Shown here one piece after another: positions 33,386 through 42,510 of a stretch of 64,000 nucleotides of DNA. The notes beneath the pieces are model-generated. The model made no database searches and was not told where the DNA came from. It saw only the letters and a list, made by a program, of their open reading frames with translations. Both the position numbers and the translations under genes were made by a program. The stretch comes from Saccharibacillus endophyticus (lineage in GTDB: Bacteria; Bacillota; Bacilli; Paenibacillales; Paenibacillaceae): contig NZ_JAAZWE010000003.1 in the NCBI RefSeq assembly GCF_013185185.1, forward strand, positions 620,001 to 684,000, in the 5' to 3' direction. Every line of letters starts with the position of its first letter. Position 1 is the stretch's first letter.

Positions 33386-34105
33386 TTAGCCCAATAGGGC
33401 TGTCCATAACTGGGATAGGGGCATAACGAAGATAAGCGCCGGAAGCATATTAGCCACCGGAAAAGCTTTGATCCCGCAGATGCGAAGACCCGTAACCAGC
33501 ATAATGATTCCGCCTGCGGCCGAAAAGTCCGCGATCATTTCAGGTGTGGTGAGCGGCAGAATCAATCCGGCAGTGAAAAATAGTCCTAGCAGAATGACTG
33601 CTTGAGGCAGGGCGACAGTCGGTACGATAAACCCAAGCGACGTAGCAAAAATCAGCGCCGTGCAGAAATCGAGAAATGACTTGGACAGCAGCACGGTGTA
33701 ATCGCCGGTCATGCCTTCGTTAAGTGCGCCGAAGACACCCGTACCGCTTGCGCAGAACAAAACGACGATCCCGACAAACTGCTGCATAAAGACATCGGAA
33801 TCCGGCCCTGCCGATTTTACGGAAAAAAGACGATCGACGGGTCCGCGCACTTTTCCGGCCAACCATTCGATGCCCTTTTCCAAACGAATAAGTTCCCCGA
33901 CGACGCTGCCAAGCAGCAAGGCAAGCACGACAGGCGGAAGCGCATGGACTTTGGCGATCATGACGACGCCCATTCCCATCGAAGCCGCGCCGAAAGTCAA
34001 CGGCAGGTTGACGCGCAGGCGCTCGGGAATCCGATTGCCCAGCAGCGCGCCGAGCATGCCGCCCAACAGGACGGCAAGAGCGTTAATAAGAGGCCCGACG
34101 GGCAT
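33386..34105 (-). CDS. DUF554 family membrane protein
   Basis: A 239-residue membrane protein with about seven hydrophobic segments. It begins with the family's typical GPLINALAVLLGGMLGALLG and contains LLGSVVGELIRLEKGIEWLA and LFCASGTGVFGALNEGMTGD, characteristic of the DUF554 (YdfK/YqgA) group. These are presumed transporters or channels of unknown substrate. Start ATG 34105 follows GGTGGAG. It is first in a two-gene unit with the phosphatase. The 34106-34320 gap has small hairpins (for instance GAGCGGATA/TCCGCTC at about 34240) but no gene. Confidence 0.88.
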   Translation of the reverse strand: MPVGPLINALAVLLGGMLGALLGNRIPERLRVNLPLTFGAASMGMGVVMIAKVHALPPVVLALLLGSVVGELIRLEKGIEWLAGKVRGPVDRLFSVKSAGPDSDVFMQQFVGIVVLFCASGTGVFGALNEGMTGDYTVLLSKSFLDFCTALIFATSLGFIVPTVALPQAVILLGLFFTAGLILPLTTPEMIADFSAAGGIIMLVTGLRICGIKAFPVANMLPALIFVMPLSQLWTALLG

Positions 34106-34320
34106 TTTCGATCTCCACCTTTATATCAAATAAGGATCGTCGAACAACCCGGTATTCTTTCTATTTTAAGCGGAGAATCCGAAGACAACAAGGCGGAATC
34201 GGAAAACAGGCCGAAGGCATGTCCGCGCGCAAATCAAAGAGGAGCGGATACCGTCCGCTCCCGTGCTTTTTGCCGCCTTTTTTGCGGTGTATGCGGTTTT
34301 TACGCCGAATCGAATATTCG

Positions 34321-35325
34321 TTAAGGTTGCGTAAGCGCCTTTTCTACCGATTTCAGCGATTCTTCCTTAATATGAGGGGCTTCGCTGATCACCCATTGAG
34401 GCATCTCGTACACATGTCCGGCTTTGACGGCCTTCAAGTTTTTCCAGACCGACGTCTGCTCGATTCGGCTGCGGTTATCGTCCGCGTCCTGATCGCCGTC
34501 CGCATTCGGAGCGCCGACTTCGACGAAAATGTAATCCGCGTCGTAATCCGGCAATACCTCGAGCGAGATCGGAACGACGTCGTCCAACGCTTCGACGCCT
34601 CGGGCGGGCGTTAGGCCGAGATCGCCGTACAGGACGTCGGACAGTGCCTGCTTCGGTCCGTGAACGCGAACTTCCTTAGGCAGGATACGCAAGTAAAGGA
34701 ACGTCGAACCCGCGGGAACGACTTTCGCGATATTGGCTTTTGCCGCTTCGGCTTCACGTTCGTAACGGCTCAGCCATTCTTCCGCCTGCGCTTCGCGTCC
34801 GAACATGGCGCCGTACGAACGAAGCTCTTCTTTCCAATCCTCGGACGGGGAATCGGCGATGACGGTCGGTGCGATCGCCTTCAACTGATCGTACAGATCG
34901 GCTTGCGCCTTGCGCCCCAAAATGACGTCGGGCGCGGCATTCAGCACAGCTTCCGGATTCACCTCGTCTCCGAGCGGCTGAACGCCTTCCAGCAGCGACG
35001 GCTCAAGGTAAGGAGGCATCCCGCCGCCGGGATATGTGCCGGACGCGTAAGGTTTGAGTCCGAGCGCCAGCAGGAAATCCGTCAACCGGTAATCGAGCGA
35101 GGCGATGCGTTGCGGAGAAGCCGGAATCGCGCTCTCGCCTTTCAGATGGTTGACGTTCCGCACGGCAGGCTGCGCTCCGTCAGTGTCTGCCGCGGTTGCG
35201 CCGGGCGTATCGTTGCTGTCGGAAGAAAGGTTATCGGCAGCGCCGCAGCCCGCGACCGACAACAGAGCCGGCAGCAAAATCGCAAGCAGGCAGGCGCGAA
35301 CCGTTTTTTTTGGACGAACCAACAT
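34321..35325 (-). CDS. Iron-siderophore ABC transporter substrate-binding lipoprotein
   Basis: A 334-residue lipoprotein: signal with lipobox VAGC (Cys27), an Asp/Ser/Thr-rich linker to about 55, and a two-lobed FepB/FhuD-type periplasmic-binding fold (PQRIASLDYRLTDFLLALGL, LNAAPDVILGRKAQADLYDQ, SYGAMFGREAQAEEWLSRYE, then VKAGHVYEMPQWVI). Start ATG 35325 follows AAAGGGG. A near-perfect Fur box lies 24-38 bases upstream, so it should be induced by iron starvation. No permease or ATPase gene is adjacent, so it must share a transporter encoded elsewhere. No clear terminator follows it. Confidence 0.92.
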   Translation of the reverse strand: MLVRPKKTVRACLLAILLPALLSVAGCGAADNLSSDSNDTPGATAADTDGAQPAVRNVNHLKGESAIPASPQRIASLDYRLTDFLLALGLKPYASGTYPGGGMPPYLEPSLLEGVQPLGDEVNPEAVLNAAPDVILGRKAQADLYDQLKAIAPTVIADSPSEDWKEELRSYGAMFGREAQAEEWLSRYEREAEAAKANIAKVVPAGSTFLYLRILPKEVRVHGPKQALSDVLYGDLGLTPARGVEALDDVVPISLEVLPDYDADYIFVEVGAPNADGDQDADDNRSRIEQTSVWKNLKAVKAGHVYEMPQWVISEAPHIKEESLKSVEKALTQP

Positions 35326-35348
35326 ATAAAATCCCCTTTAGCCTCAAA

Positions 35349-35363
35349 TGATAATCGTTATCA
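35349..35363 (-). promoter_or_regulatory. Fur box
   Basis: TGATAATCGTTATCA is a perfect 7-1-7 inverted repeat, identical to the core Fur consensus of Bacillus. It lies in the promoter of the siderophore-binding lipoprotein gene. The rest of the 35364-35603 gap is AT-rich leader and promoter for the plus-strand transporter, with no other element recognised. Confidence 0.9.
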
Positions 35364-35603
35364 TATACAAAAAAGAAAAAGACGTCAAATAATGTCGAAA
35401 ACATCGAGGAGGCTGCGCGGCTTTTTTGACGAATAGATTGATAAAAGGACATTATTTTTTCGAAAAGAAGGTCTTCAGGTTTTTGAAAATTCATTTTGTT
35501 ATTGACCTTTGCGAATAAAAGTATAGACAATGCTGCGTTGATTCGTTACCATGAGAAAATGAAAAATGCAGCATTGAATTGAACGCAGAAAGGTCGGAGG
35601 GGT

Positions 35604-36983
35604 ATGGCAGGATTGAACAAAAAATCGGGAAATGCCGGAGAAAGACTCGGAGAGGGCGGCACCGGCTTTTCCAAAAACGGATTTATCCTGGCGGCGATCG
35701 GAAGCTCGGTCGGCCTGGGCAATATGTGGAAGTTCCCTTACATCACGGGGGAAAACGGCGGGGCGGCATTTTTCCTGCTGTTCATCGTCTGCCTGGTCGT
35801 GGTCGGATTACCGATCCTGCTCGCGGAAATGACGATCGGCCGGGGCGGCAGAGGCAATGCGTCTTCCTCGCTGTTCAATCTGACCAATAAAAAGCACTGG
35901 AAATGGTTCGGTTTGATCTCGATCATCACGGCTTTCCTGATCATGTCGTATTACAGCGTGGTCGCGGGTTGGACGCTGCATTACATGATCCAATCGTTCG
36001 CGGGCGCGTTGTCGGACGTCAACATGGATTACGCGGCAACGTTCCTCGGGTTCGCGGGCGGCTATATGCCGATCTTCTGGAGCGCCGTCGTGATGATCAT
36101 CACGGGCTACGTTATCGCAAAAGGCGTATCCGGCGGGATCGAGAAGTTCAACAAAATCCTGATTCCCGGCTTCCTGATCCTGCTGCTCATCATGATGGTA
36201 CGCGCGTTGACGCTGCCGGGAGCGCTGGAAGGAGCCGAATTCTTCCTGAAGCCGGACTTCTCCAAGCTGAACGAAGAATCGGTTCTGATCGCGCTCGGCC
36301 ACTCGTTCTTCTCGTTGTCGCTGGGTATGGGCTGCATGCTGACTTACGGCTCTTATGTACAAAAGGATCAATCGCTCGGCAAAGCTACGCTCGCGATCGG
36401 CGCGGGCGACCTGCTGTACGCGTTCATCGCGGGTTTAGTGATCTTCCCAACCGTATTCGCTTACGGTATGGAACCGTCGAGCGGCGTAGGCTTGGCCTTC
36501 ATCGCACTCCCGGCCGCATTTGCTCAAATGCCCCTCGGTTTCTTGTTCGGCGGGATTTTCTTCCTGCTGCTGGCGATCGCCGCGCTGACGTCGGCCGTGT
36601 CGATTCTTGAAGTCCCGGTCGCTTACGCGATGGAACAATGGAAATGGAGCCGGAAAAAAACGGCGATCATCATGGCAGGACTGGCATTCCTGCTCGGCGT
36701 ACCTTCCGCACTGTCGGTCGAAGGCGCTGACGGGCCCTTGAGCAATCTGTTGGTGTTCGGCAAAACGATCTTCGATCTGTTCGACTTCTCCACATCCTAT
36801 ATCCTGATGCCTGTCGGCGGTCTGATCATTACGCTGTTCACAGGCTACGCCTGGAAACGCGCAGGCGAAGAAGCGGGTCTGACAGGCGGCATCTACAAAA
36901 CATGGATGTTCCTGCTGCGCTACGTTTGCCCGCTTCTGATCATCCTGATCTTCCTCTACTCCGTAGGGGTACTGAAGTTCTAA
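35604..36983 (+). CDS. Neurotransmitter:sodium symporter (NSS/SNF) family transporter
   Basis: A 459-residue protein with about 11 membrane segments. TM1 carries the unwound sodium/substrate site AIGSSVGLGNMWKFPYITGE followed by NGGAAF, and TM6 and TM8 regions (LGHSFFSLSLGMGCMLTYGS; LLAIAALTSAVSILEVPVAY) match bacterial LeuT/MhsT-type amino-acid symporters. The N-terminal 25 residues are cytoplasmic and Gly/Lys-rich. Start ATG 35604 follows GGAGGGG. It probably imports a hydrophobic or aromatic amino acid with sodium. It is transcribed alone, divergent from the iron-binding gene, and ends near a GTTCCAA/TTGGAAC hairpin (36989-37017). Confidence 0.94.
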   Translation: MAGLNKKSGNAGERLGEGGTGFSKNGFILAAIGSSVGLGNMWKFPYITGENGGAAFFLLFIVCLVVVGLPILLAEMTIGRGGRGNASSSLFNLTNKKHWKWFGLISIITAFLIMSYYSVVAGWTLHYMIQSFAGALSDVNMDYAATFLGFAGGYMPIFWSAVVMIITGYVIAKGVSGGIEKFNKILIPGFLILLLIMMVRALTLPGALEGAEFFLKPDFSKLNEESVLIALGHSFFSLSLGMGCMLTYGSYVQKDQSLGKATLAIGAGDLLYAFIAGLVIFPTVFAYGMEPSSGVGLAFIALPAAFAQMPLGFLFGGIFFLLLAIAALTSAVSILEVPVAYAMEQWKWSRKKTAIIMAGLAFLLGVPSALSVEGADGPLSNLLVFGKTIFDLFDFSTSYILMPVGGLIITLFTGYAWKRAGEEAGLTGGIYKTWMFLLRYVCPLLIILIFLYSVGVLKF

Positions 36984-37087
36984 TCGTTGTTCCAAAGGTA
37001 AGATCCTTGCTTGGAACATAGGCCTTTTTCGGTCTTCGATAGGTTTTGTTTTCTCTATCCTATCCCCATAAAAAAAGCGCTCCGCCC

Positions 37088-37118
37088 GGCTCCGCATAAC
37101 CGTGCGGAGCCTTTTTTT
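37088..37118 (+). terminator. Intrinsic terminator
   Basis: GGCTCCGCA pairs with TGCGGAGCC around a six-base loop, followed by seven T. Confidence 0.92.
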
Positions 37119-37124
37119 GTTCCG

Positions 37125-37272
37125 AGCGAAGCGAAGGTGCGGAGGGAGAAATTCAGTGTAGGAGCGATAGCGTTCGCCTTTGCCCTGGGGAAGCCTCCTT
37201 GCAAAATTCAATCCAGCTTCCCCAGGGCAACACGCGACCGAAACGAATTTCTCCCGCAGCACCGCCCTTCAG
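37125..37272. repeat. Long intergenic palindrome D
   Basis: The left end GCGGAGGGAGAAATTCAGTG and right end ACGAATTTCTCCCGCAGC match those of copies A and B. Inside, TTTGCCCTGGGGAAG pairs with CTTCCCCAGGGCAA. About 148 bp overall. Confidence 0.8.
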
Positions 37273-37491
37273 CTTCCCTCCCGAACAGGAACTCCCGCGC
37301 ACTTGACGCTCCCCCCAAGGAGCGCTTTTCCCCCCCCATTCCCTTTAAAAGTCAGATTTTTATAAAAAACCTTCGCTTCCGTATAAAGACCGCCCCGATT
37401 CCCCGATGCTATGCTGAAACACGTAAACAACACCAGCGGCACGATCAATATGAAAGCGTTATCTAAAAAGCGGTACGGGAGGAGTCCGGTG

Positions 37492-38577
37492 ATGAAAAAA
37501 ATAGCGGCGCTTCTGCTTGCGCTGATGCTGACGGCGATGCTGGCCGGCTGCAATCTGGCGGAAAGCAGCGCGGGAAGCGCGGACAAAGGCTATATTGGGT
37601 TGTCGATGCCGACCAAGTCGTCCGAACGATGGGTGGCGGACGGCAGCAATATGCGGAAGCTGTTCGAAGAAAAAGGCTACAAGACCGATCTGCAATACGC
37701 CGAAGACGTGGTCGAGAACCAGATCTCGCAGATCGAGAACATGATTACCAAAGGCGTCGACGTGATCGTCATCGCCGCGGTGGACGGCAACACGCTGACC
37801 GACGTGATCGGCAAAGCGCATGATCAGGGCATTCAGGTCATTGCTTACGACCGCCTGATCCGCAACACGCCGCATCTCAGCTATTACGCGACGTTCGATA
37901 ACTTCAAGGTGGGGGTGCTTCAAGCTTCCTACATCGAGCAGGCGCTAGGGCTCAAAGACGGCAAGGGACCGTTCAACATCGAGCTGTTCGGCGGTTCCCC
38001 GGACGACAACAATGCTTACTTCTTCTATGACGGCGCCATGTCCGTGCTTCAGCCGTACCTCGATTCCGGCAAGCTCGTCGTGCGCAGCAAACAGACGACG
38101 ATGGCACAGATCGCCACGCTGCGCTGGGACGGCTCGCTGGCGCAGTCGCGGATGGACAATCTGTTGAGCGCCTACTATTCGTCGGAAAATTTGGATGCGG
38201 TACTGTCTCCGTACGACGGCATCAGCATCGGCATCCTGTCTTCGCTCAAAGGCATCGGATACGGGTCGTCAGACAAGCCGCTACCGGTCATTACCGGACA
38301 AGACGCCGAATTGGCCTCGATCAAATCGATCGTCTCCGGCCAACAAACGCAAACCGTGTTCAAAGACACCCGCAAGCTGGCGCAGCAAACGGTATCCATG
38401 ACCGAAAGCGTGCTCCAAGGCGAGCAAGCAGAAGTGAACGATACGGAATCTTACGATAACGGCGTTAGGGTCGTTCCGGCTTACCTGCTCGATCCCGTCT
38501 CGGTCGACATCAACAATGTGCAGGAAGAGATCGTCGATCAGGATTATTACACCAAGGAAGAAATTGGACTGAAATAA
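37492..38577 (+). CDS. chvE: Multiple-sugar-binding lipoprotein, ChvE family
   Basis: A 361-residue lipoprotein (lipobox LAGC, Cys20) with the periplasmic-binding-protein class B fold: [55 protein letters not shown] and [16 protein letters not shown], diagnostic of the ChvE/xylose-type monosaccharide receptors. It captures sugars for the permease encoded downstream. ATG 37492 is chosen because GGGAGGAG precedes it and it opens a proper lipoprotein signal; an in-frame ATG at 37411 would spoil the signal. First gene of the sugar transporter operon; the ATPase gene follows 19 bases later. Confidence 0.93.
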   Translation: MKKIAALLLALMLTAMLAGCNLAESSAGSADKGYIGLSMPTKSSERWVADGSNMRKLFEEKGYKTDLQYAEDVVENQISQIENMITKGVDVIVIAAVDGNTLTDVIGKAHDQGIQVIAYDRLIRNTPHLSYYATFDNFKVGVLQASYIEQALGLKDGKGPFNIELFGGSPDDNNAYFFYDGAMSVLQPYLDSGKLVVRSKQTTMAQIATLRWDGSLAQSRMDNLLSAYYSSENLDAVLSPYDGISIGILSSLKGIGYGSSDKPLPVITGQDAELASIKSIVSGQQTQTVFKDTRKLAQQTVSMTESVLQGEQAEVNDTESYDNGVRVVPAYLLDPVSVDINNVQEEIVDQDYYTKEEIGLK

Positions 38578-38596
38578 CGCAAAAGGGGGACGCGTC

Positions 38597-40156
38597 ATGT
38601 CGGAGTATATTTTGGAAATGCGCGGCATCGTCAAAAGTTTTCCCGGCGTCAAAGCGCTGGACGACGTCAATATCCGCGTGCGAAAAGGGGAAATCCAGTC
38701 GCTGTGCGGCGAGAACGGAGCCGGAAAGTCGACGCTGATGAAAGTACTCAGCGGCGTATATCCGCACGGCAGCTACGAAGGCGATATCTTGTTCGAAGGA
38801 CAGACCTGCGAGTTCAAGGACATCAAGCAAAGCGAAGAAAAAGGCATCGTCATCATCCACCAGGAGCTGGCGCTAATTCCGTACCTGTCGATCGCGGAAA
38901 ATATTTTTCTGGGCAACGAACGTTCGAAAAAAGGCATTATCGACTGGAACGAAACGATCGTCAAAACAAGCGAACTGCTCAAAAAAGTCGGCCTGAACGA
39001 AAATCCGAACACGCTCGTCGGCGATATCGGCGTCGGCAAGCAGCAGCTCGTCGAAATCGCCAAAGCTTTATCCAAAAAGGTCAAACTGCTGATCCTCGAC
39101 GAACCGACGGCCGCCTTGAACGAAAACGACAGCGAAAACCTGCTTCGGCTGATGTTGGAATTCAAACGCGAAGGCATGACCTGCATCCTGATTTCCCATA
39201 AGCTGAACGAGGTATCGAAAGTGTCGGATTCGATCACCATTTTGCGCGACGGCCATACGATCGAAACGCTGGATATGAAAGCGGATCAAGTCACCGAAGA
39301 CCGGATCATCAGCGGCATGGTCGGACGCGATATGACCAGCCGTTATCCCGAGCGCCAACCGAACATCGGCGACGTGGCGCTCGAAGTCCGCGACTGGACT
39401 GTTTACCACGAACATCATCCCGACCGCAAAGCGCTGGACAATATCAACATGACCATCCGCCGCGGCGAAATCGTCGGAATCGCCGGACTGATGGGCGCGG
39501 GACGTACCGAGCTTGCCATGAGCATTTTCGGCAAATCGTACGGGCGAAGCATCAGCGGCACGCTGGTCAAAGACGGCAAGGAAGTGCGCAACAATACCGT
39601 CAACCAGGCGATCGACAACGGCTTCGCCTACGTGACCGAAGACCGCAAAGAATACGGCCTGATCCTGATGGACGATATCAAGCGCAATATCTCGCTGACC
39701 GGACTTCGCAAGCTGACCAAGCGCGCGGTCGTGAACGAACGCGAAGAAGTTTTGGTCGCCGAAGACATGCGCAAACGGATGAATATCAAATCGCCGAATA
39801 TCCTGCAAAAAACGGGCAATCTGAGCGGCGGCAATCAGCAAAAAGTCGTGCTCGGCAAATGGATTTTCGCCGAACCGGATATCCTGATTCTCGACGAACC
39901 GACCCGAGGCATCGACGTCGGCGCCAAATACGAGATTTATACGATCATCCATCAACTTGCCGCGCAGGGCAAAGCCGTGATCGTCATCTCGTCCGAACTT
40001 CCGGAAGTGATCGGGCTGAGCGACCGCATCTACGTGATGAACGCGGGCAAAATCACCGGCGAAGTGGAGCGCGCGGACGCGTCTCAAGAAACGTTGATGA
40101 AATACATGACCAATACTGGAGGGGTTAAGCGTGGAAGCGATCACCAAACTGTTTAA
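38597..40156 (+). CDS. mmsA: Sugar ABC transporter ATPase, double NBD (MmsA/GguA type)
   Basis: A 519-residue tandem ATPase. The first domain has Walker A GENGAGKS (38-45), signature [14 protein letters not shown] and Walker B LLILDEP. The second has the degenerate Walker [10 protein letters not shown], signature [14 protein letters not shown] and Walker [15 protein letters not shown], the normal asymmetry for carbohydrate uptake transporters of the CUT2 class. It energises import by the downstream permease. AAAGGGGG precedes ATG 38597. Its 3' end overlaps the permease start by 26 bases. Confidence 0.95.
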   Translation: MSEYILEMRGIVKSFPGVKALDDVNIRVRKGEIQSLCGENGAGKSTLMKVLSGVYPHGSYEGDILFEGQTCEFKDIKQSEEKGIVIIHQELALIPYLSIAENIFLGNERSKKGIIDWNETIVKTSELLKKVGLNENPNTLVGDIGVGKQQLVEIAKALSKKVKLLILDEPTAALNENDSENLLRLMLEFKREGMTCILISHKLNEVSKVSDSITILRDGHTIETLDMKADQVTEDRIISGMVGRDMTSRYPERQPNIGDVALEVRDWTVYHEHHPDRKALDNINMTIRRGEIVGIAGLMGAGRTELAMSIFGKSYGRSISGTLVKDGKEVRNNTVNQAIDNGFAYVTEDRKEYGLILMDDIKRNISLTGLRKLTKRAVVNEREEVLVAEDMRKRMNIKSPNILQKTGNLSGGNQQKVVLGKWIFAEPDILILDEPTRGIDVGAKYEIYTIIHQLAAQGKAVIVISSELPEVIGLSDRIYVMNAGKITGEVERADASQETLMKYMTNTGGVKRGSDHQTV

Positions 40157-41294
40157 AAGCAATGTTCGCCAGTACGGCATGATTATCGCGTTGATCGTCA
40201 TCATGATTTTGTTCACGGTGCTGACGGGCGGGCTGCTCGTCAAGCCGATCAATATCACCAACCTGATTTTGCAAAACAGCTATATCCTCGTGCTCGCGAT
40301 CGGCATGGTGCTCGTCATCATCACCGGGCATATCGACTTGTCCGTCGGTTCGATCGCCGCATTCGTCGGCGCCATGTCCGCGATCATGATGGTCGATTGG
40401 GGACTGCCGGCTTGGGTCGCGGTCGTCGCTTCGCTGGTCATCGGCGGATTGATCGGCGCTTGGCAGGGCTTCTGGGTCGCTTACGTCAAAATACCGGCGT
40501 TCATCGTCACGCTGGCGGGAATGCTGCTGTTCCGGGGCTTGACGATGATCGTGCTCGAGGGCCAATCCATTTCGCCGTTCCCGGCGGGCTTTACCAAGAT
40601 CAGCTCCGGCTTCGTGCCGAACCTGGCCGATACGGCGACCAATCTGGTGGCGATTCTGGCGGGTATCGCCTTCACCGTACTGTACGTGTTCAACGAGCTT
40701 CGCGCCCGCCGCGAGCAGCTCAAATACAAATTCGACGTGTCTTCGTCCGGGCTGTTCATTTTCAAACTAGTCGCGATCGCGGTCGTGCTGAACCTGTTCA
40801 CGTTCATGCTGGCCAGCTACGCGGGCATTCCGAACATTCTGGTGCTGCTGTTCGTGCTGATCCTCGCTTACTCGTTCATGATGAACAAAACGGTAATGGG
40901 CCGTCATGTCTACGCGCTGGGCGGCAACGAGAAAGCGGCGGGACTGTCGGGCGTCAAAACGAAAAAAGTTACGTTCTGGGTGTTCGTCAACATGGGCGTG
41001 CTCGCGGCGGTCAGCGGCTTGATCTTCGCGGCCCGTCTGGACGCGGCGACGCCGAGAGCGGGCACCAACTTCGAGCTTGATGCCATCGCGGCGTGCTTTA
41101 TCGGCGGCGCTTCCGCTTCCGGCGGAATCGGCACGGTGTTCGGCGCGATCATCGGCGGCTTGGTCATGGGCGTGCTCAACAACGGCATGTCGCTGATCGG
41201 CCTCGGCATCGACTGGCAGCAAGGGATCAAAGGCTTGGTGCTGCTGCTCGCGGTCGCGTTCGATATTTACAACAAAAACAAACGGGTCGCTTAA
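40131..41294 (+). CDS. mmsB: Sugar ABC transporter permease (MmsB/GguB type)
   Basis: A 387-residue CUT2 permease with about ten membrane segments. Family features include [20 protein letters not shown] near residues 62-81, [20 protein letters not shown] and the C-terminal [20 protein letters not shown]. The start is GTG 40131, six bases after GGAGGGG, and lies within the end of the ATPase gene, implying coupled translation. With chvE and mmsA it makes a complete monosaccharide importer. Confidence 0.95.
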   Translation: MEAITKLFKSNVRQYGMIIALIVIMILFTVLTGGLLVKPINITNLILQNSYILVLAIGMVLVIITGHIDLSVGSIAAFVGAMSAIMMVDWGLPAWVAVVASLVIGGLIGAWQGFWVAYVKIPAFIVTLAGMLLFRGLTMIVLEGQSISPFPAGFTKISSGFVPNLADTATNLVAILAGIAFTVLYVFNELRARREQLKYKFDVSSSGLFIFKLVAIAVVLNLFTFMLASYAGIPNILVLLFVLILAYSFMMNKTVMGRHVYALGGNEKAAGLSGVKTKKVTFWVFVNMGVLAAVSGLIFAARLDAATPRAGTNFELDAIAACFIGGASASGGIGTVFGAIIGGLVMGVLNNGMSLIGLGIDWQQGIKGLVLLLAVAFDIYNKNKRVA

Positions 41295-41499
41295 GTTTGA
41301 TCGCGTTCGGCCGTATCCGCAGGCAGGCTTCGGCCGACTTGCGGATGCGGCTTTGCCGCGTTCGATGCGTAAGCGCTTTTTTTTGCCGCGCGCATCCGAT
41401 AAAATCAACATGAACGGCCTGCGGAATCTTGATTGCTCGGACGAATGTCCGAACGACGCAGGCCGCGACGACGAAAACGAAAAAGGAGGAAGCGGTCCC

Positions 41500-42510
41500 G
41501 TGAAAAAAACGACGCTGCTGTACATGGTGCTGATCGCGGCTTTTTTGGCTTACGCGGCTCGGCACGTGTACACGAATCAGGTCGGCGAAGGATCGTTCCG
41601 ATCGGAAGAACTGCGGGGAGAACTCGGCGAAAACTACGTCATGGTCACCTTTTTATCGGGCATCGAATATTGGAAAAGTTGTCTCAAAGGCTTCGAAGAC
41701 GCGGCGGAAGCGTTGAACGTCTCGATCGAATACCGCGGCGCCACGCAGTACGATGCCCGGGAGCAAATCACCGTGCTGGAACAGATCATCGCCAAAAAGC
41801 CGGCCGGCATCGCCATTTCCGCCATTGATCCGGATTCGCTGAAAGGCGCGATCGACAAAGCGGTGGACGCGGGCATTCCCGTGGTGCTGTTCGATTCCGG
41901 CGCGCCCGACAGCAAAGCCTTTTCGTTTCTAGGCACGGACAACGCGGCGGCAGGCGGCGCGGCGGCGGAGCAGATGGCCGGACTGCTCGGCGGGCAGGGC
42001 CAGGTTGCCGTCATCACGCTGCCTAACCAGCAAAATCACGACGAGCGCACGCAAGGGTTTCAAGACGCGATCCGGCAGCGGTACCCGGGCATGGAAGTCG
42101 TGGCGGTGGAAGACGACAAAGGCGACGCGATGATCGCGAAAGACCTGACCAAGTCGCTGCTGAAACGGTATCCGAATCTGGCGGGCGTGTTCGTGACCGA
42201 AGCGGCCGGCGGCAAAGGAGCGGGCGAAGCGGCGGCGGAGCTGGATCGGACCGAAAAGCTGCGCGTGATCGCGTTCGATACGGACAAAGACACGCTGGAC
42301 ATGATCCGCGAAGGGCGAATTTCCGCGACCATCGCGCAGGGTACATGGAATATGGGCTATTGGTCGCTGCAATATCTGTTCCATCTGCATCACGATCTGA
42401 CGATTCCTTCGCCTACGGCTTCGGGCGACGTCTCGCCGCTGCCGGTCAACGTGAATACGGGAATTTCGGTCGTGACGCCTCAAAACGTGGACGATTATTA
42501 TGCGAAATGA
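41500..42510 (+). CDS. Membrane-anchored sugar-binding protein, probable sensor subunit
   Basis: A 336-residue protein with one N-terminal membrane anchor (residues 6-22) and no lipobox Cys, then a class B sugar-binding domain (GIEYWKSCLKGFEDAAEALN, KPAGIAISAIDPDSLKGAID, PVVLFDSGAPDSKAFSFLGT). GTG 41500 is used because AAGGAGG lies before it; upstream in-frame ATGs have no ribosome site. The end overlaps the histidine kinase gene by 11 bases. Anchored binding proteins encoded beside YesM-type kinases are known to present sugar to the kinase. The 205-base gap before it contains a long GC hairpin (about 41309-41354) and may hold a separate promoter. Confidence 0.88.
   Translation: MKKTTLLYMVLIAAFLAYAARHVYTNQVGEGSFRSEELRGELGENYVMVTFLSGIEYWKSCLKGFEDAAEALNVSIEYRGATQYDAREQITVLEQIIAKKPAGIAISAIDPDSLKGAIDKAVDAGIPVVLFDSGAPDSKAFSFLGTDNAAAGGAAAEQMAGLLGGQGQVAVITLPNQQNHDERTQGFQDAIRQRYPGMEVVAVEDDKGDAMIAKDLTKSLLKRYPNLAGVFVTEAAGGKGAGEAAAELDRTEKLRVIAFDTDKDTLDMIREGRISATIAQGTWNMGYWSLQYLFHLHHDLTIPSPTASGDVSPLPVNVNTGISVVTPQNVDDYYAK

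Larger units (their letters stand above)
36984..37491. other. 508-base gap without a gene
   Basis: In order it holds a GTTCCAA hairpin (36989-37017), an intrinsic terminator (37088-37118), long palindrome D (37125-37272), a run of eight C (37331-37338) and an AT-rich stretch with a possible -10 TATAAA (37382-37387) for the sugar ABC operon. Confidence 0.6.
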
